A DNA stretch of 64,000 bases from Herbidospora cretacea (GCF_001570605.1 NZ_BBXG01000014.1:124001-188000), one strand, 5' to 3'. Positions 17,509-27,238 are shown, counted from the first letter of the stretch. Notes: generated by a model from the sequence alone, not told the origin. Numbers and translations are program-made.

Positions 17509-18714
17509 ATGAGCCTCGACATCGCGCGGGTTCGCGCGCTTTATCCTGCCCTCTCTGACGGATACGCCTGGCTGGACGCCGCCGCCGGCACCCAGGTCCC
17601 CCGGCCGGTGATCGACGCCATCGCCGCCGCCTACGCCGAGGGCATCGGCAACACGCACGGCGCGTTCCCGGCCAGCGCGCGGTCGGACGCGATCGTCGCG
17701 CGGGCGCGGCAGGCCGTGGCGGACCTGGTCGGCGGTGACGCGGGTGGCGTGGTGCTCGGTCCGAACATGACCACGTTGACCTACCGGTTCGCGTACGCCC
17801 TGGCGAAGGACTGGGGGCCGGGCGACGAGATCGTGGTGTCCCGGCTTGACCATGACGCGAACGTCCGCCCCTGGGTGCAGGCCGCCGAGCGGGCCGGGGC
17901 CCGAGTCCGGTGGGCGGCCGTCGAGGTGCCGAGCGGGGAGCTGCCCGCCGAGCAGTACGACGAACTGGTGACCGACCGGACGAGACTGGTCGCGGTCACG
18001 GCGGCCAGCAACATCCTGGGCACCATGCCCGACGTCCGGCGGATCACCGACCGGGCCCATGCCGTCGGCGCGCTGACCTACGTCGACGGCGTGCACGCCA
18101 CCCCGCACACCCCGATCGACATGGTCGCCCTCGGCGCGGACTTCTACGCCACCAGCGCCTACAAGTGGTCCGGGCCGCACATCGGCGCCGTCACCGCCCG
18201 CCCCGAACTGCTCGGACGCCTCTCGCCCGACAAGCTCGCCTCCTCTCCGGCGGAGGTCCCGGACCGGTTCGAGACGGGCACGCTGCCCTTCGCCGACCTG
18301 GCGGGGGTGGCCGCCGCGGTCGACCACCTGGCCGGGCTCGACCCGGACGCGACCGGCACCCGGCGGGAACGGCTGCTCGCCTCGATGACGGCGGTCGAGG
18401 CCCACGAGCAGGCCGAGCTCGCCCACCTGCTCAAGGGGCTGTCCGCGCTGCCCGGTGTCGGTCTGGTCGGCTCGCCCCGGCGGCGTACGGCCACCGCGTT
18501 CTTCACCGTCGCCGGGCACACCCCGCGCCAGGTGGCCGAGCATCTGGCCGCCCGCCAGGTCAACGTGTGGGACGGGCACTGTTACGCCTGGGAGCTCACC
18601 CAGGCCTTCGGCATCCGCGACAACGGGTCGGGCGTCCGGGCCGGGCTGGTCCACTACAACGACCGATCAGACGTGGACCGCCTGCTCAACGCACTGGAAG
18701 ACCTGACCACCTGA
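17509..18714 (+). CDS. Cysteine desulfurase-like PLP protein (class V aminotransferase fold)
   Basis: A 401-residue fold-type I PLP enzyme of the cysteine desulfurase-like (TIGR01976-type) group. PLP is bound by Lys in TSAYKWSGPHIG, with the ring Asp/His region VDGVHATPHTPID and the substrate loop in the C-terminal WDGHCYAWELTQ. It lacks the mobile Cys loop typical of true IscS/SufS desulfurases, so the reaction may be another C-S or C-N lyase or racemase reaction. It has no visible partner genes. The 3' end overlaps the convergent phosphotransferase gene by 29 bp. Confidence 0.85.
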   Translation: MSLDIARVRALYPALSDGYAWLDAAAGTQVPRPVIDAIAAAYAEGIGNTHGAFPASARSDAIVARARQAVADLVGGDAGGVVLGPNMTTLTYRFAYALAKDWGPGDEIVVSRLDHDANVRPWVQAAERAGARVRWAAVEVPSGELPAEQYDELVTDRTRLVAVTAASNILGTMPDVRRITDRAHAVGALTYVDGVHATPHTPIDMVALGADFYATSAYKWSGPHIGAVTARPELLGRLSPDKLASSPAEVPDRFETGTLPFADLAGVAAAVDHLAGLDPDATGTRRERLLASMTAVEAHEQAELAHLLKGLSALPGVGLVGSPRRRTATAFFTVAGHTPRQVAEHLAARQVNVWDGHCYAWELTQAFGIRDNGSGVRAGLVHYNDRSDVDRLLNALEDLTT

Positions 18715-19597
18715 CGGTTCGATCGAGTGCCGCCCGGCCGGCGGGTCCCCAGTTCGGCTTCCCGCCGGGAAGGCCGCGATCCCCGTTCTGCCCCATGAGC
18801 ATCAGGAAGAGGCTCTTCAGGGCGGCCAGCCCGCGCGCTCGCCGGACCGCCGCCTCGTCCGCCTGCGCGTACGTGGCGAAGAACTGTGAGGCCGTGCCCT
18901 CGGGCAGCAGCACCCAGGCGGCGGCGAGGTCCCACGCCGGGTCGCCGGCGAACAGGTCGCCGAAGTCGACGATGCCCGAGAGGGTGCCGCCGGAGACGAC
19001 GACGTTCGCGGGGTGGAGGTCGCCGTGCACCCACACGGGCGGGCCCTCCCACGCGGGGGCCGCGACCGCGTCGTCCCAGACGGCCCGCACGTCGGCGGCG
19101 ACGTCGTCAGGGGCGACGGCCTGGAGGAAGTACTCGAAGCCGTCCGTGCAGTTCCGGGGATGGGCGCCGCGGTCCGTGGCGGTCGGCGCCTCGGCGGGCG
19201 CCTTCACATGGAGCGCCCGGAGGAAGCCCGCCAGCGTGTCGGCCGCGTGGGCACCCCGGCTGATCGAGCCGTGGTCCAGCGGCTCGCCGGGAACCCACGT
19301 CATCACGGTCCAGTGCTTGGGGAAGCGCTCGGAGGGTTCGCCGAACCGCACGGGGGTCGGCACCGGGAGCGGCAGGCGCGGGGCCAGAACCGGTAGCCAC
19401 CGCCGCTCCTTGAGCTGAAGCTCCGGGGTCGGGTCCATGCGCTGCATGCGCACGGCCAATTCGTCCCCGAGGCGCCACATGTGGTTGCCCCAGCCGCCCG
19501 CCACCTCGCGGACGGCCAGCTCCGCGAGGTCGGGATGTTGCTCCAGCAGCAGGTCACGGACCAGGTCGGCGGTTATCTCGAGATCAGGTCCAGTCAT
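18686..19597 (-). CDS. Aminoglycoside phosphotransferase family kinase
   Basis: A 303-residue protein of the APH/choline kinase fold. The Brenner motif is VHGDLHPANVVV (catalytic Asp) and the metal site IVDFGDLFAGDPAWDLA. The N-terminal lobe has the WGNHMWRLGDELAVRM nucleotide-binding hairpin. Family members phosphorylate antibiotics, sugars, homoserine or choline; nothing nearby identifies the substrate, so a resistance role should not be assumed. It is a single gene. Confidence 0.88.
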   Translation of the reverse strand: MTGPDLEITADLVRDLLLEQHPDLAELAVREVAGGWGNHMWRLGDELAVRMQRMDPTPELQLKERRWLPVLAPRLPLPVPTPVRFGEPSERFPKHWTVMTWVPGEPLDHGSISRGAHAADTLAGFLRALHVKAPAEAPTATDRGAHPRNCTDGFEYFLQAVAPDDVAADVRAVWDDAVAAPAWEGPPVWVHGDLHPANVVVSGGTLSGIVDFGDLFAGDPAWDLAAAWVLLPEGTASQFFATYAQADEAAVRRARGLAALKSLFLMLMGQNGDRGLPGGKPNWGPAGRAALDRTVRWSGLPVR

Positions 19598-19752
19598 GCG
19601 ATGTCACGATAGCGAGGCCGGCGCTCACCCTCCGGCGAAGTGGCCATGGGGGTGCGGATCACCGAGTCTCGAAGTGCTGATCTTCGGGACGGACCCCGTT
19701 CCCGCCCGCCGACCAGGTGATCGACGAGCGCGACCGGTGAACCTCGATCTCG

Positions 19753-20775
19753 TCACATGTCCAGGGTGAGCTTTTGCCAGTCCGACCAGCCCGTCTGGAA
19801 CGGCCCGCCGTACGCGCCCACCCGCCAGCGGACCTGCAGGCCGCCTTCGACGAGGCCGTCGGGGACGGTCACCACCGCCTGGCCGCCCGAGGGAACGTCC
19901 AAGACGGTCTTCTCCCAGATCAGGCCGGTTCCCTGGAGCGGCGCGTCCGGGTCGTAGGCCATCTGGAACACCACCCGCGTCGAGTCGAGCAGCGGATGCG
20001 TCACCGTGGCCCGCAGTTCGGGGGTCAGGCCCAGGCTCACCGTCGAACTCTCGCTCTCATACGACGGGACGACCTCGCGGGCGGTGATCTGGGAGACGTC
20101 GGCGGCCACGGTCCCTGCGTTCCACGCCGACCAGCCGGAGACGGTGCCCGCCGTCACGTTGTGGGCGCGGACCCGCCAGCGGATGTGCCAGCCATCGTCC
20201 AGCAGCCCCGCGGGCACGACCACCGACGGCCTGCCGAAGCTGGACACCGGGGCGGTGGTGGTGGTCCAGATCTGCCCGCTGCCCTGATCGGGGACGCCGG
20301 GATCGTGCTCGACCTCGAAGTCGGCGGTCAGAGTGCCACCGGCGGGGTCGACAACCTGCGTTTGGAGGCGGGGCGTCAACCCGGCCACCCAGGTGTCGGC
20401 GCCGTCCTCGTGAGTCGCGATGGACGACGCTCTCGTGGACGGAGCGGAGGGCACGTCCATGGTGACCGTGAGAACGGGCACGACGTCGAGCGGGTTGATC
20501 CACGAGGCGAAGGTCCAGAGCCCGTCGTCGGTGCTCTCGTCCGGAGACTGGAGCACCAGTCCGTGGTTCTCCGCGCCACCGGCCCAGGCGTTGACGATGT
20601 CCGTGACCGGCCACTCCACCTTGTCGGGGTGGACCGAGCACTGCTGGGCGGCGATCTGGGCGTCTTCGCCGGTCGAGGCGGGCTGATTGCCCCAGTGGAG
20701 GAAGTCGTCGGACCAGGGTCCGGTGACGCGGCGCACCTGGACGCCCTCCCCCACCTCGGGCCCGCAGGCCGGCAA
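19753..20775 (-). pseudogene. 5'-truncated DNRLRE-domain secreted protein
   Basis: The frame opens 33 bp after an in-frame TGA, and the only start is a TTG without a ribosome binding site. The first residues (CGPEVGEGVQVRRVTGPW ... WPVTDIVNAWAGG) match the second half of a DNRLRE beta-helix/collagen-adhesion-like domain as found at the N terminus of large RHS-like exported proteins. The signal peptide and first half are missing. Two further beta modules follow (for example WHIRWRVRAHNVTAGTVSGW and GLQVRWRVGAYGG) before a normal stop. It is most simply a decayed fragment of a much longer gene; no RHS core or toxin tip remains. Confidence 0.6.
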
Positions 20776-20782
20776 TCGGATG

Positions 20783-20818
20783 CCGCGTGGATCGGGGAGA
20801 CCGCCTCAATCCACGCGG
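20783..20818 (-). terminator. 10-bp perfect inverted repeat downstream of the SLT/SGNH gene
   Basis: CCGCGTGGAT and ATCCACGCGG flank a 16-base loop. It lies 12 bp past the stop of the 1343-residue gene and at the broken edge of the DNRLRE fragment. It probably acts as a terminator for the upstream gene, and may also mark the recombination point that removed the 5' part of the fragment. Confidence 0.5.
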
Positions 20819-20830
20819 ATCAGAGGAGAA

Positions 20831-23800
20831 TCACATGTCAATCTCCGGGCGTCGCAGGAACGTCATCAGAGTGGATGCGTACCGGGAGGTGCCGCCCAGG
20901 TTCGGGTGAAACGACTGTGCCGACAGACCGAGGGTGAACCAGGGGTTGTCAGGGATGCGGAGCGGAGGGTTCTCACCCTGCGTATAGGTGAGGACAGGTC
21001 CATTGATTCCCGGCAAACTGCCGCACAGCGCATTGCCCTCGAAGGAGGTCCTCGGGTCGACGAACCACACCTTCGGCCGGTTCACGTGCTGTGTCCTGAG
21101 GTGGGTCGTCATCAGTTCCAATCTCTCAGCCAGTTCGTCGGCCATGTCGTTGAGCCAGAGCGCCTCACCCAGGCTGATCCCCGCCGTCGCGTCGACCCGG
21201 ATGCCGGTTTCGGGATCCCACAACTTGATCGGGAAGGAGCGCAGGCAACTCCCGAGGTTCGACAACAGGCGCGGATAACCCATCAGCGCGATCGTGGCGT
21301 TGGGCGCCTTCTGGTTGATCTGGAGCAGGACCCGCTCCACCGAGGGCAGCACCCTGCTGCCGAACTTCTCCGGCATCGCCTCCGACAGAGGTTTGCTGTC
21401 GCCGGGCATGGTGGTGCCCTGGCAGTCGGCGGTGACGGTCTTGGCGCAGTACTCCATCACCTCCGTCCATCCGGCGTCGTTGCCGCCGATCGACATGGTG
21501 ACCAGGGTGGTGTTGTCGTCGAGGAATCCGGCCTCCAGCTGAGGGATCTCATTGTTGCCGCGCTGGCTTCTGGACTCCTCGTCCCACGCGTTGCGGGTGC
21601 CGTACGACAGGAGGTTCTCGGTTTGGGCCCCTGAGCAGGCCACCATGTGGAAGTCCAGGTTGTTGTCGAGGTTCTCCTCGCGTGAGCCGATGAGCCACTC
21701 GGGCTGGTCCTTCAAAGTGGCCTTGCGGGGCCAGGCCCATTTCGAGCGGTGGCAGCCGTTCGCCTGGGCGCTGTCCCTGCCGTCGGAGTCGGTCTCACGG
21801 TCGTAGTCCATGCCGGTGGCCATGTCGGTGGCGGCGCCCTCACCCGAGGTGAAGGAGTCGCCGAACGCGACGACGAAGTTGTCGGGCTTCCTGCTCAGAG
21901 GCTGGATCGCGACGGCGTCCCAGGCCACGTTGTGCACGCCCGACAGGTGGGCACGGCCCTCGCCGTCGTGTGTCAGGTTGCTCAGGCTGATCTCCGGGGT
22001 GCCGTTGAACCGGAACACGCCCAGCGACACCCAGCGGTGCCGCTGCTGGCGCCAGTGGGATTTGGCGTTGATGGTGCGCTGGGCGGTGCGCCCGTCGCCC
22101 ATCTTGATCGTGTACGTGGCCTGCTGGGTCTTCGAACCGTGGTCGGGTACGTGGACCAGCACACGTGCCCACTTGTTGGTGAGCCCGAAGTTCAGCCGCC
22201 ACGTCCCGGTGAAGCGGAAGTCCTGCTGGGTCTGGCCGTTATAGGAGTGACCGAACCAGAAGTGGCCGTTGAAGCCGCCGCCGAGCTGGTGGAAGTCGAT
22301 CTTCGATACGTAGCCGCGTGAGCTGTCGGCGAAATCGAAGCTGAAGGTGCCCTGGTTGGTGAACGGCCGTGGCGAGCACCCGCGCGGGGACGACACGTCG
22401 GCCGGCACGTCGTCGATGATGTAGGAGCCGCTGGGTACGCCGGTCAGGGAACAGTTGGACTTGAACCAGGCGTTCCAGTCGGCCGGTTCGGCCGCTCCCG
22501 GGTTGTACCGGATCGACTCCTGGCCGCAGGAGACGTACTGGGTGCCGGTGATGTCCCCGGGGATGGTGCCCAGGCAGCTCGGCTTGTAGGTGGCCGACCT
22601 GTTCCACCAGCAGCGGCTGCCGGCGTCCAGGCACGGATTGGCCTGGGAGGGGTCGCAGCGGTTGGTGGTGTTGCAGAACAACGATCGCGGAGGCTTCACG
22701 TTGGTACGGAAGTATTTGTCGGTCCACCACGCCTGCGCGTAGCCCGGCTCCCAGGTTCCGGCGAACGGGTCCTCCTTGATGATCGGGAATGCGGCCCAGC
22801 CCATCACCTTCTCCGGGTAGGGCCATTCCTCCGGTTTGGCGGCGTCGGCGGGTGAGCCTTCCCCGTTGAAACCGTTGAGGAAGGGTGTGCGGTTGGCACG
22901 GTATTCCGGGTTGATCGGGTTGTTGAACCAGCCCAGGCCCCAGTTGCCGTTCGCATCGGTACAGCTCGGCGAGGGCAGGCAGCCGGTCGTGTTGCCGTAT
23001 TCGGCGTCACGGGGTTGCACACCGGAGTTGTAGGCCCACAGCGCGGCGAACCAGTTCTCGATCCACTTGGGATTGCCGCTGTTCATCCGGATGCCCTGCG
23101 ACCAGGTGTGGTTGTACTTGTCTTCCAGGATGCGCAGACCGGCGGCGATGTTGGTGGCGTAGTCGACGGCGATCGCCTGCTTCTGCGTGGGGGTGCGGGA
23201 GGTGCTCTCCGTGCGCATGCCGTCGGTCACCTGGGAGACGCCGTAGCCGCAGTCGGACTTGTCCCAGCGGACCACCCAGGAGTCGCCGGCGTCCTCGTCG
23301 GCCAGGCCGTAGAAGTTGCCGACCAACGGGTTGCCGTACACCCCCTCCAGAGCCCGCGGCGAGGCCTGCCACATGTTCGATTCCTGCGCGAGCACACCCA
23401 GCAGGATCTGCACCGGCACCCGCTGGTCGGCACCTGTGCCGGTGACCAGGCCGAGCCGGGGATACATGCCCTGGGGCGCCCACGCGGGCAGCCCCGACGA
23501 CTTCCATCCGGCGGGGCGCACTGTCGTCAGGGCGCCTTGAACGGCCAGGTTGGCCGCCCACTCGACCTGCGTCCAATGGGGCTGGTAGACCTGCGTGGCC
23601 GAGGAGTTCCGGGCCACCGCGCAACCTCGGTCGGGGTCGACGGGGGTGCCGCCGTACGGGCCACCCATGGTCCTCGCCCTCGACTCGGCGCTGTGGAGAG
23701 CCTTCCCGCGTGCGGGACTGGGGGCCAGACCGCCGGCGATGCGGTCGGTGGCGGCCGAACTCGGCGTGAGGGTGAAGTCGAACCGTTTCCCGTCACGCGT

Positions 23801-24862
23801 CAACGTCGCGGTCACCCCCAACGAACGTGCGCTGCCCGGCTCGACCGGGTCCGTCGGCGCCACCGTACGGCCCTGGGCGTCCTTCTCCACGGTCGGGCTC
23901 AGCACGGCCTCGCCCAGCGTGGACACCTGCGCCTGCGCGGACGCCTTGAGCCGCCGCACGCTGGGGGGCAGGACCCCGGTGCGGGTGGGTTCGCCCAGCA
24001 GGAAGACCCGGCCCTCGGTGCCCGAGGCGAGATCCAGACCGGTCAGCGGCCCGCGTGCCAGTTCGCTGACCCGGCCTGCTCTGACGTACTTGGCCACGCC
24101 GGTGGTGTCGCCGTGAGCCTCCAGGAACGCCACCCCGCCGTCGGTGTCGGCGCGCAAAGAGTAGGGCGGGCCATGGGTGGCGGCCAGGGTCCGGCGGCTG
24201 CCGGTGGCGTCGATCTCCTCCAGCCCGCCCGATCCGGCCGCGACCACCCTGCCCCCAACCGGGACGGCGGAGGTGACCTGCCCGTCGACCTCGTGGGCGC
24301 GGGTCTGACGGCCGGTGGCCGCGTCGTACACCAGCAGTCGGGTGCGGCCCAGGTCGGTGGCGCCCGACTGGGTGAGCACCGCTGACTCGCCGGTCCCGCA
24401 GCCGGGGTTGTAGTAGGCCAGTGAGACGGTCTTGTCGAGTTTGCGTACCAGGCCGGAGGCGAGGTCGACCGTGGCGGCGAAACCGCCCCGGCTGAAGAGA
24501 CGTTCCCGGTTGGCGAACTGGCGCGGCGCGTAGACGACGACCGCGTTTCTGCCGGAACCGGTCAGACACGCGTTGCCGATCCACCGGTCGGTCTCGAATC
24601 CGGGCTCGGCGAGCGTGGCGGCCGTTCGCCATGAGTAGCCCGACTTGGCGTCCGCGACCATGAGGTGGAAACCCGTCGTGTCGCCCCACGTCGTCCACAA
24701 CACGTCGTCCGACGGGCTTTTCACCGGAATCGATGGTGCGACGGAAACCGAAGGCGCAGGGGAAGGGGAATGGGCCGCCGAAGGAGCGGAGACGACTGCG
24801 GTGAGTGCGAGAGGTGTCACCAGGGCGAGCAAACCGGCCACGCGACGCGCGAATGAGGGCAT
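20831..24862 (-). CDS. Giant secreted protein: beta-propeller, SLT-like, golvesin-like and SGNH hydrolase modules
   Basis: 1343 residues with a signal peptide (about 1-30). Residues about 45-345 look like a degenerate propeller (repeated VVYAPRQ, LLVYDAATGR, RVVAAGSGGLEEI). About 480-640 resembles a soluble lytic transglycosylase, with a candidate catalytic Glu in GVLAQESNMW. About 880-990 matches golvesin C-terminal-like beta sandwiches (RVLVHVPDHGSKTQQATY). From about 995 there is an SGNH hydrolase: block I GDSFTSGEGA, block III MSIGGNDAGW, and catalytic His near the end in SFHPNLGG. It probably cleaves or deacylates wall polymers outside the cell. The combination is unusual. Two Cys-rich stretches (about 720-830) suggest disulfides. 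Confidence 0.8.
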   Translation of the reverse strand: MPSFARRVAGLLALVTPLALTAVVSAPSAAHSPSPAPSVSVAPSIPVKSPSDDVLWTTWGDTTGFHLMVADAKSGYSWRTAATLAEPGFETDRWIGNACLTGSGRNAVVVYAPRQFANRERLFSRGGFAATVDLASGLVRKLDKTVSLAYYNPGCGTGESAVLTQSGATDLGRTRLLVYDAATGRQTRAHEVDGQVTSAVPVGGRVVAAGSGGLEEIDATGSRRTLAATHGPPYSLRADTDGGVAFLEAHGDTTGVAKYVRAGRVSELARGPLTGLDLASGTEGRVFLLGEPTRTGVLPPSVRRLKASAQAQVSTLGEAVLSPTVEKDAQGRTVAPTDPVEPGSARSLGVTATLTRDGKRFDFTLTPSSAATDRIAGGLAPSPARGKALHSAESRARTMGGPYGGTPVDPDRGCAVARNSSATQVYQPHWTQVEWAANLAVQGALTTVRPAGWKSSGLPAWAPQGMYPRLGLVTGTGADQRVPVQILLGVLAQESNMWQASPRALEGVYGNPLVGNFYGLADEDAGDSWVVRWDKSDCGYGVSQVTDGMRTESTSRTPTQKQAIAVDYATNIAAGLRILEDKYNHTWSQGIRMNSGNPKWIENWFAALWAYNSGVQPRDAEYGNTTGCLPSPSCTDANGNWGLGWFNNPINPEYRANRTPFLNGFNGEGSPADAAKPEEWPYPEKVMGWAAFPIIKEDPFAGTWEPGYAQAWWTDKYFRTNVKPPRSLFCNTTNRCDPSQANPCLDAGSRCWWNRSATYKPSCLGTIPGDITGTQYVSCGQESIRYNPGAAEPADWNAWFKSNCSLTGVPSGSYIIDDVPADVSSPRGCSPRPFTNQGTFSFDFADSSRGYVSKIDFHQLGGGFNGHFWFGHSYNGQTQQDFRFTGTWRLNFGLTNKWARVLVHVPDHGSKTQQATYTIKMGDGRTAQRTINAKSHWRQQRHRWVSLGVFRFNGTPEISLSNLTHDGEGRAHLSGVHNVAWDAVAIQPLSRKPDNFVVAFGDSFTSGEGAATDMATGMDYDRETDSDGRDSAQANGCHRSKWAWPRKATLKDQPEWLIGSREENLDNNLDFHMVACSGAQTENLLSYGTRNAWDEESRSQRGNNEIPQLEAGFLDDNTTLVTMSIGGNDAGWTEVMEYCAKTVTADCQGTTMPGDSKPLSEAMPEKFGSRVLPSVERVLLQINQKAPNATIALMGYPRLLSNLGSCLRSFPIKLWDPETGIRVDATAGISLGEALWLNDMADELAERLELMTTHLRTQHVNRPKVWFVDPRTSFEGNALCGSLPGINGPVLTYTQGENPPLRIPDNPWFTLGLSAQSFHPNLGGTSRYASTLMTFLRRPEIDM

Positions 24863-25113
24863 TGCGACATCCAGTCAATGAGACGTCGGGGGAGGTCGGG
24901 CGATGTTACCGACCGGACAGTAACATCCGCGGAATGACGCCTTATTTGCAGACCGCGCCCGTTTATTGCCTTATCGCGACACCACGCGCCGGGGCCATTG
25001 ATGGACGCTTCTGGTCAATAGTCCGGCGCGCGAAGGCAACGCCGCGTGAATCCGCCGTGGAAATCTGAAGACGATCAGCACCACGACGCATGCACCCTTC
25101 GAAGGAGCCACTC

Positions 25114-25638
25114 TTGCTCAGACGACTCCTGGCCGCGCTCACGGCGACGGCAACAGCCCTCTTCCTGATCCCCGTCCTCACGAGTTCCCCGTCCGCGGCG
25201 GCCCAGGCCCTGGCCTGTTCCTACAACAGCTGCACCGGTCAGAACCCCACTGCCCACGGCTGCAACGCGACACTGACCCCCGAGGAGATGTTCCTCCACG
25301 GCATGTACACGGTCCAGCTCAGGTACAGCGCGCCGTGCTCGGCGTTCTTCGCCCGCGTCGTCCGGGACGACTGCAGCCTCATCCAGGGGATGGCGTGGGT
25401 GAAGGTGGAACGTCAGATCCGCTCGCCCTACGGCTGGTACACCAGCCACAACATGTACCGGGTCCAGTCGGGCGTGCCGTGCAACGGCGGCACCGGCTGG
25501 TCGTACATGGTGCCGAACAACATCGCCACCGACGACAGGTTCCGTGCCTGTTTCTCGAACTACATCACCACGCACGGCGGCCAGTCGTCGATTCCCGCGA
25601 GCTCGTGGACCTGCACCCCCTTCTGGGGCGGGGCGTGA
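25114..25638 (+). CDS. DUF2690 family secreted protein
   Basis: A 174-residue exported protein. Start TTG 25114 is preferred because AAGGAG ends 6 bases upstream; ATG 25090 has none. The signal peptide (RRLLAALTATATALFLIPVL) is followed by ACSYNSCTGQNPTAHGC, the Cys-Gly-Asn/Asp-Pro-Cys pattern typical of DUF2690 (YjfA-like) proteins, and then a beta-rich body with further Cys (about 6-8 in total). Role unknown; relatives are small disulfide-bonded extracellular proteins. It ends at a strong terminator. Confidence 0.82.
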   Translation: MLRRLLAALTATATALFLIPVLTSSPSAAAQALACSYNSCTGQNPTAHGCNATLTPEEMFLHGMYTVQLRYSAPCSAFFARVVRDDCSLIQGMAWVKVERQIRSPYGWYTSHNMYRVQSGVPCNGGTGWSYMVPNNIATDDRFRACFSNYITTHGGQSSIPASSWTCTPFWGGA

Positions 25639-25701
25639 TCGCCCAGGTGAAGATCTGGCACCAAAAGGCAAATGACAACTGTCAATAATGTCGGGTGAAA
25701 T

Positions 25702-25728
25702 CTCTTGGCGGGCTGCGCCCGCCAAGAG
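25702..25728 (+). terminator. Perfect 12-bp terminator hairpin after the DUF2690 gene
   Basis: CTCTTGGCGGGC, loop TGC, and the exact complement GCCCGCCAAGAG. It lies 63 bp after the stop of the DUF2690 gene and 37 bp before the AraC gene, so it isolates the two transcripts. Confidence 0.85.
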
Positions 25729-25765
25729 GCTCGTTGTACTGCGGTGACCGCTTCGGGGGCTATCG

Positions 25766-26746
25766 ATGCAGACGACTCTCATTCGGCTTGACCACCTACC
25801 CGCCCACGACCGCTTCGATTTCTGGTGGGAGACAGTCGCCGCCTCGGTGGTCTCCGTGGACGCCGCCAGCGATCACGCCACCGATTTCTGGGCCGAGATG
25901 ACCGCGGTCGATCTCGGCCGCGTACGGCTGTCCCGGGTGCGCTGCGCCCCCTTCCTGGCGCGCCGGACCGCACGACGCATCCGCCAGTCCGACCCGGGCC
26001 TCTACCAGCTCAATCTCACCTTCGACGGCCGGGCAGGCCTCGACCAGGAGGGCCGCCAAGTCCTGTTGCGTCCACAGGATTTCGTCCTGTACGACACCTC
26101 CCGCCCCTTCCACGCCTGGTCGGCCGCCGGTACCGGCGGCTTGGCGGACGGCATAGTGGTCCAGGTTCCGCACGCCGCTCTGCGGCTTCCCGCCAAGACG
26201 ATCGATCGGCTCCTGTCGGTTCGGATCCCCACCGGGACGGGCGTGAGCGCCCTGCTCGCCGCTTTGCTCGAGAAGCTCATCGGACGGCGAGACCGGTATC
26301 TGCCGCCCGTCGCCACCTGCCTGTCATCGGCCATCACCGAGCTGATCACCGGGATGCTCACCGAACACGCCGGGATCGACGCCCATCCCGAACCCGACAG
26401 CCGGGGCGCGACCGCCATTCTCGGCGTCCAGGCTTTCATCGAGCGTCACCTCGGCGATGACGACTTGACCCCTGCCACTGTGGCGGCAGCCCATCACATG
26501 TCGCTGCGCCACCTGCAACGGCTCTTCGAGCGCCAGGGCCTCAGCGTGGCCCAGTGGATCAGAGAGCGCCGTCTCGACCGCGCCCGCCGCGATCTGACCG
26601 ATCCCCTGCTCGACGCGCTCACGGTCGGCACGATCGGCGCACGTTGGGGATTTCGCAACGACGCCCATTTCAACAGGGCCTTCTGCATGCTGTTCGGTGT
26701 CTCACCCGGTGCTTACCGCCGCCGAAGGCAGCCTAGATCCGGTTGA
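25766..26746 (+). CDS. AraC family regulator with AraC-binding-like N-terminal domain
   Basis: A 326-residue protein. Residues about 15-190 form the cupin-like AraC-binding-like domain (DRFDFWWETVAASVVSVD, YQLNLTFDGRAGLDQEGRQ). The C terminus has two HTH motifs (PATVAAAHHMSLRHLQRLFE, then RWGFRNDAHFNRAFCMLFG with the family signature end FGVSPGAYRRRR). Regulators of this type often control catabolic or P450 genes. The stop region overlaps the PNPOx-like gene by 14 bp; the target genes are not evident. Confidence 0.9.
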   Translation: MQTTLIRLDHLPAHDRFDFWWETVAASVVSVDAASDHATDFWAEMTAVDLGRVRLSRVRCAPFLARRTARRIRQSDPGLYQLNLTFDGRAGLDQEGRQVLLRPQDFVLYDTSRPFHAWSAAGTGGLADGIVVQVPHAALRLPAKTIDRLLSVRIPTGTGVSALLAALLEKLIGRRDRYLPPVATCLSSAITELITGMLTEHAGIDAHPEPDSRGATAILGVQAFIERHLGDDDLTPATVAAAHHMSLRHLQRLFERQGLSVAQWIRERRLDRARRDLTDPLLDALTVGTIGARWGFRNDAHFNRAFCMLFGVSPGAYRRRRQPRSG

Positions 26747-27143
26747 TCTTCCGGCCGGTCACACGCTGGGGTGCGATGCGGATGTAGTGGTCGCGGTCGC
26801 TCCCGGCCCATGAGTCGACGTCGGCGCCCGCCGACAGTTCGCTCCCCGAGACGTGATGGGCGGGTCCCTGGATCAGGACAGTCCATCCGTCGCGGTTCCG
26901 CTCGTCGATGTGGTCGACCTGAAAGGCTATTTTCACTTCCAGATCGTCAATTCCCGATGAAATGCCCTGATCCATGGTTCCGCCTTTGCGAATGCGGAAC
27001 ACAACCTGACCGTCGATCAACCGGTAATTCACCGGGAACACCGTCAGTCCTGTGGCCTCGCCGAATGCCACCCGCCCGATGCCGCCCTGCTCGATGAGCC
27101 GGAGGCACTCCTTTTCGTCCAGTTCCTCGAGAGTCGTGCTCAC
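26733..27143 (-). CDS. Pyridoxamine 5'-phosphate oxidase-like flavin-binding protein
   Basis: 136 residues, the usual size for small PNPOx-like split-barrel proteins (FMN or F420 binding, NimA-like). Strand motifs IGRVAFGEATGLTVFPVNY and VVFRIRKGGTMDQ form the cofactor pocket. The C-terminal half is IAFQVDHIDE ... GWTVLIQGPAHHV. GTG 27143 has GGGAG 5 bases upstream. It diverges from the CBS-BON-Acg gene across 95 bp. In mycobacteria this family co-occurs with universal stress proteins and Acg-type nitroreductases in the DosR dormancy set, as here. Confidence 0.85.
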   Translation of the reverse strand: MSTTLEELDEKECLRLIEQGGIGRVAFGEATGLTVFPVNYRLIDGQVVFRIRKGGTMDQGISSGIDDLEVKIAFQVDHIDERNRDGWTVLIQGPAHHVSGSELSAGADVDSWAGSDRDHYIRIAPQRVTGRKINRI

Positions 27144-27238
27144 GGTAACTCCCTCGGTCTGCTAGGAAGGAAGTAACTGCTCCTTATTGTACCTTCCGCC
27201 CGATTTCGGAAATGGGCGGCGGTGTGGACGGTGGTCCT

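Noticed and set aside
17509-18714. Cysteine desulfurase-like gene as part of the amine oxidase operon
   Set aside because: A perfect terminator at 17400-17426 and a spacer of over 80 bp separate it from the operon.
18686-19597. Antibiotic resistance gene call for the phosphotransferase
   Set aside because: The family is functionally broad and no resistance context is present.
19753-24862. RHS-type polymorphic toxin system
   Set aside because: DNRLRE and golvesin-like modules occur in RHS proteins, but there is no YD-repeat core, toxin tip or immunity gene.
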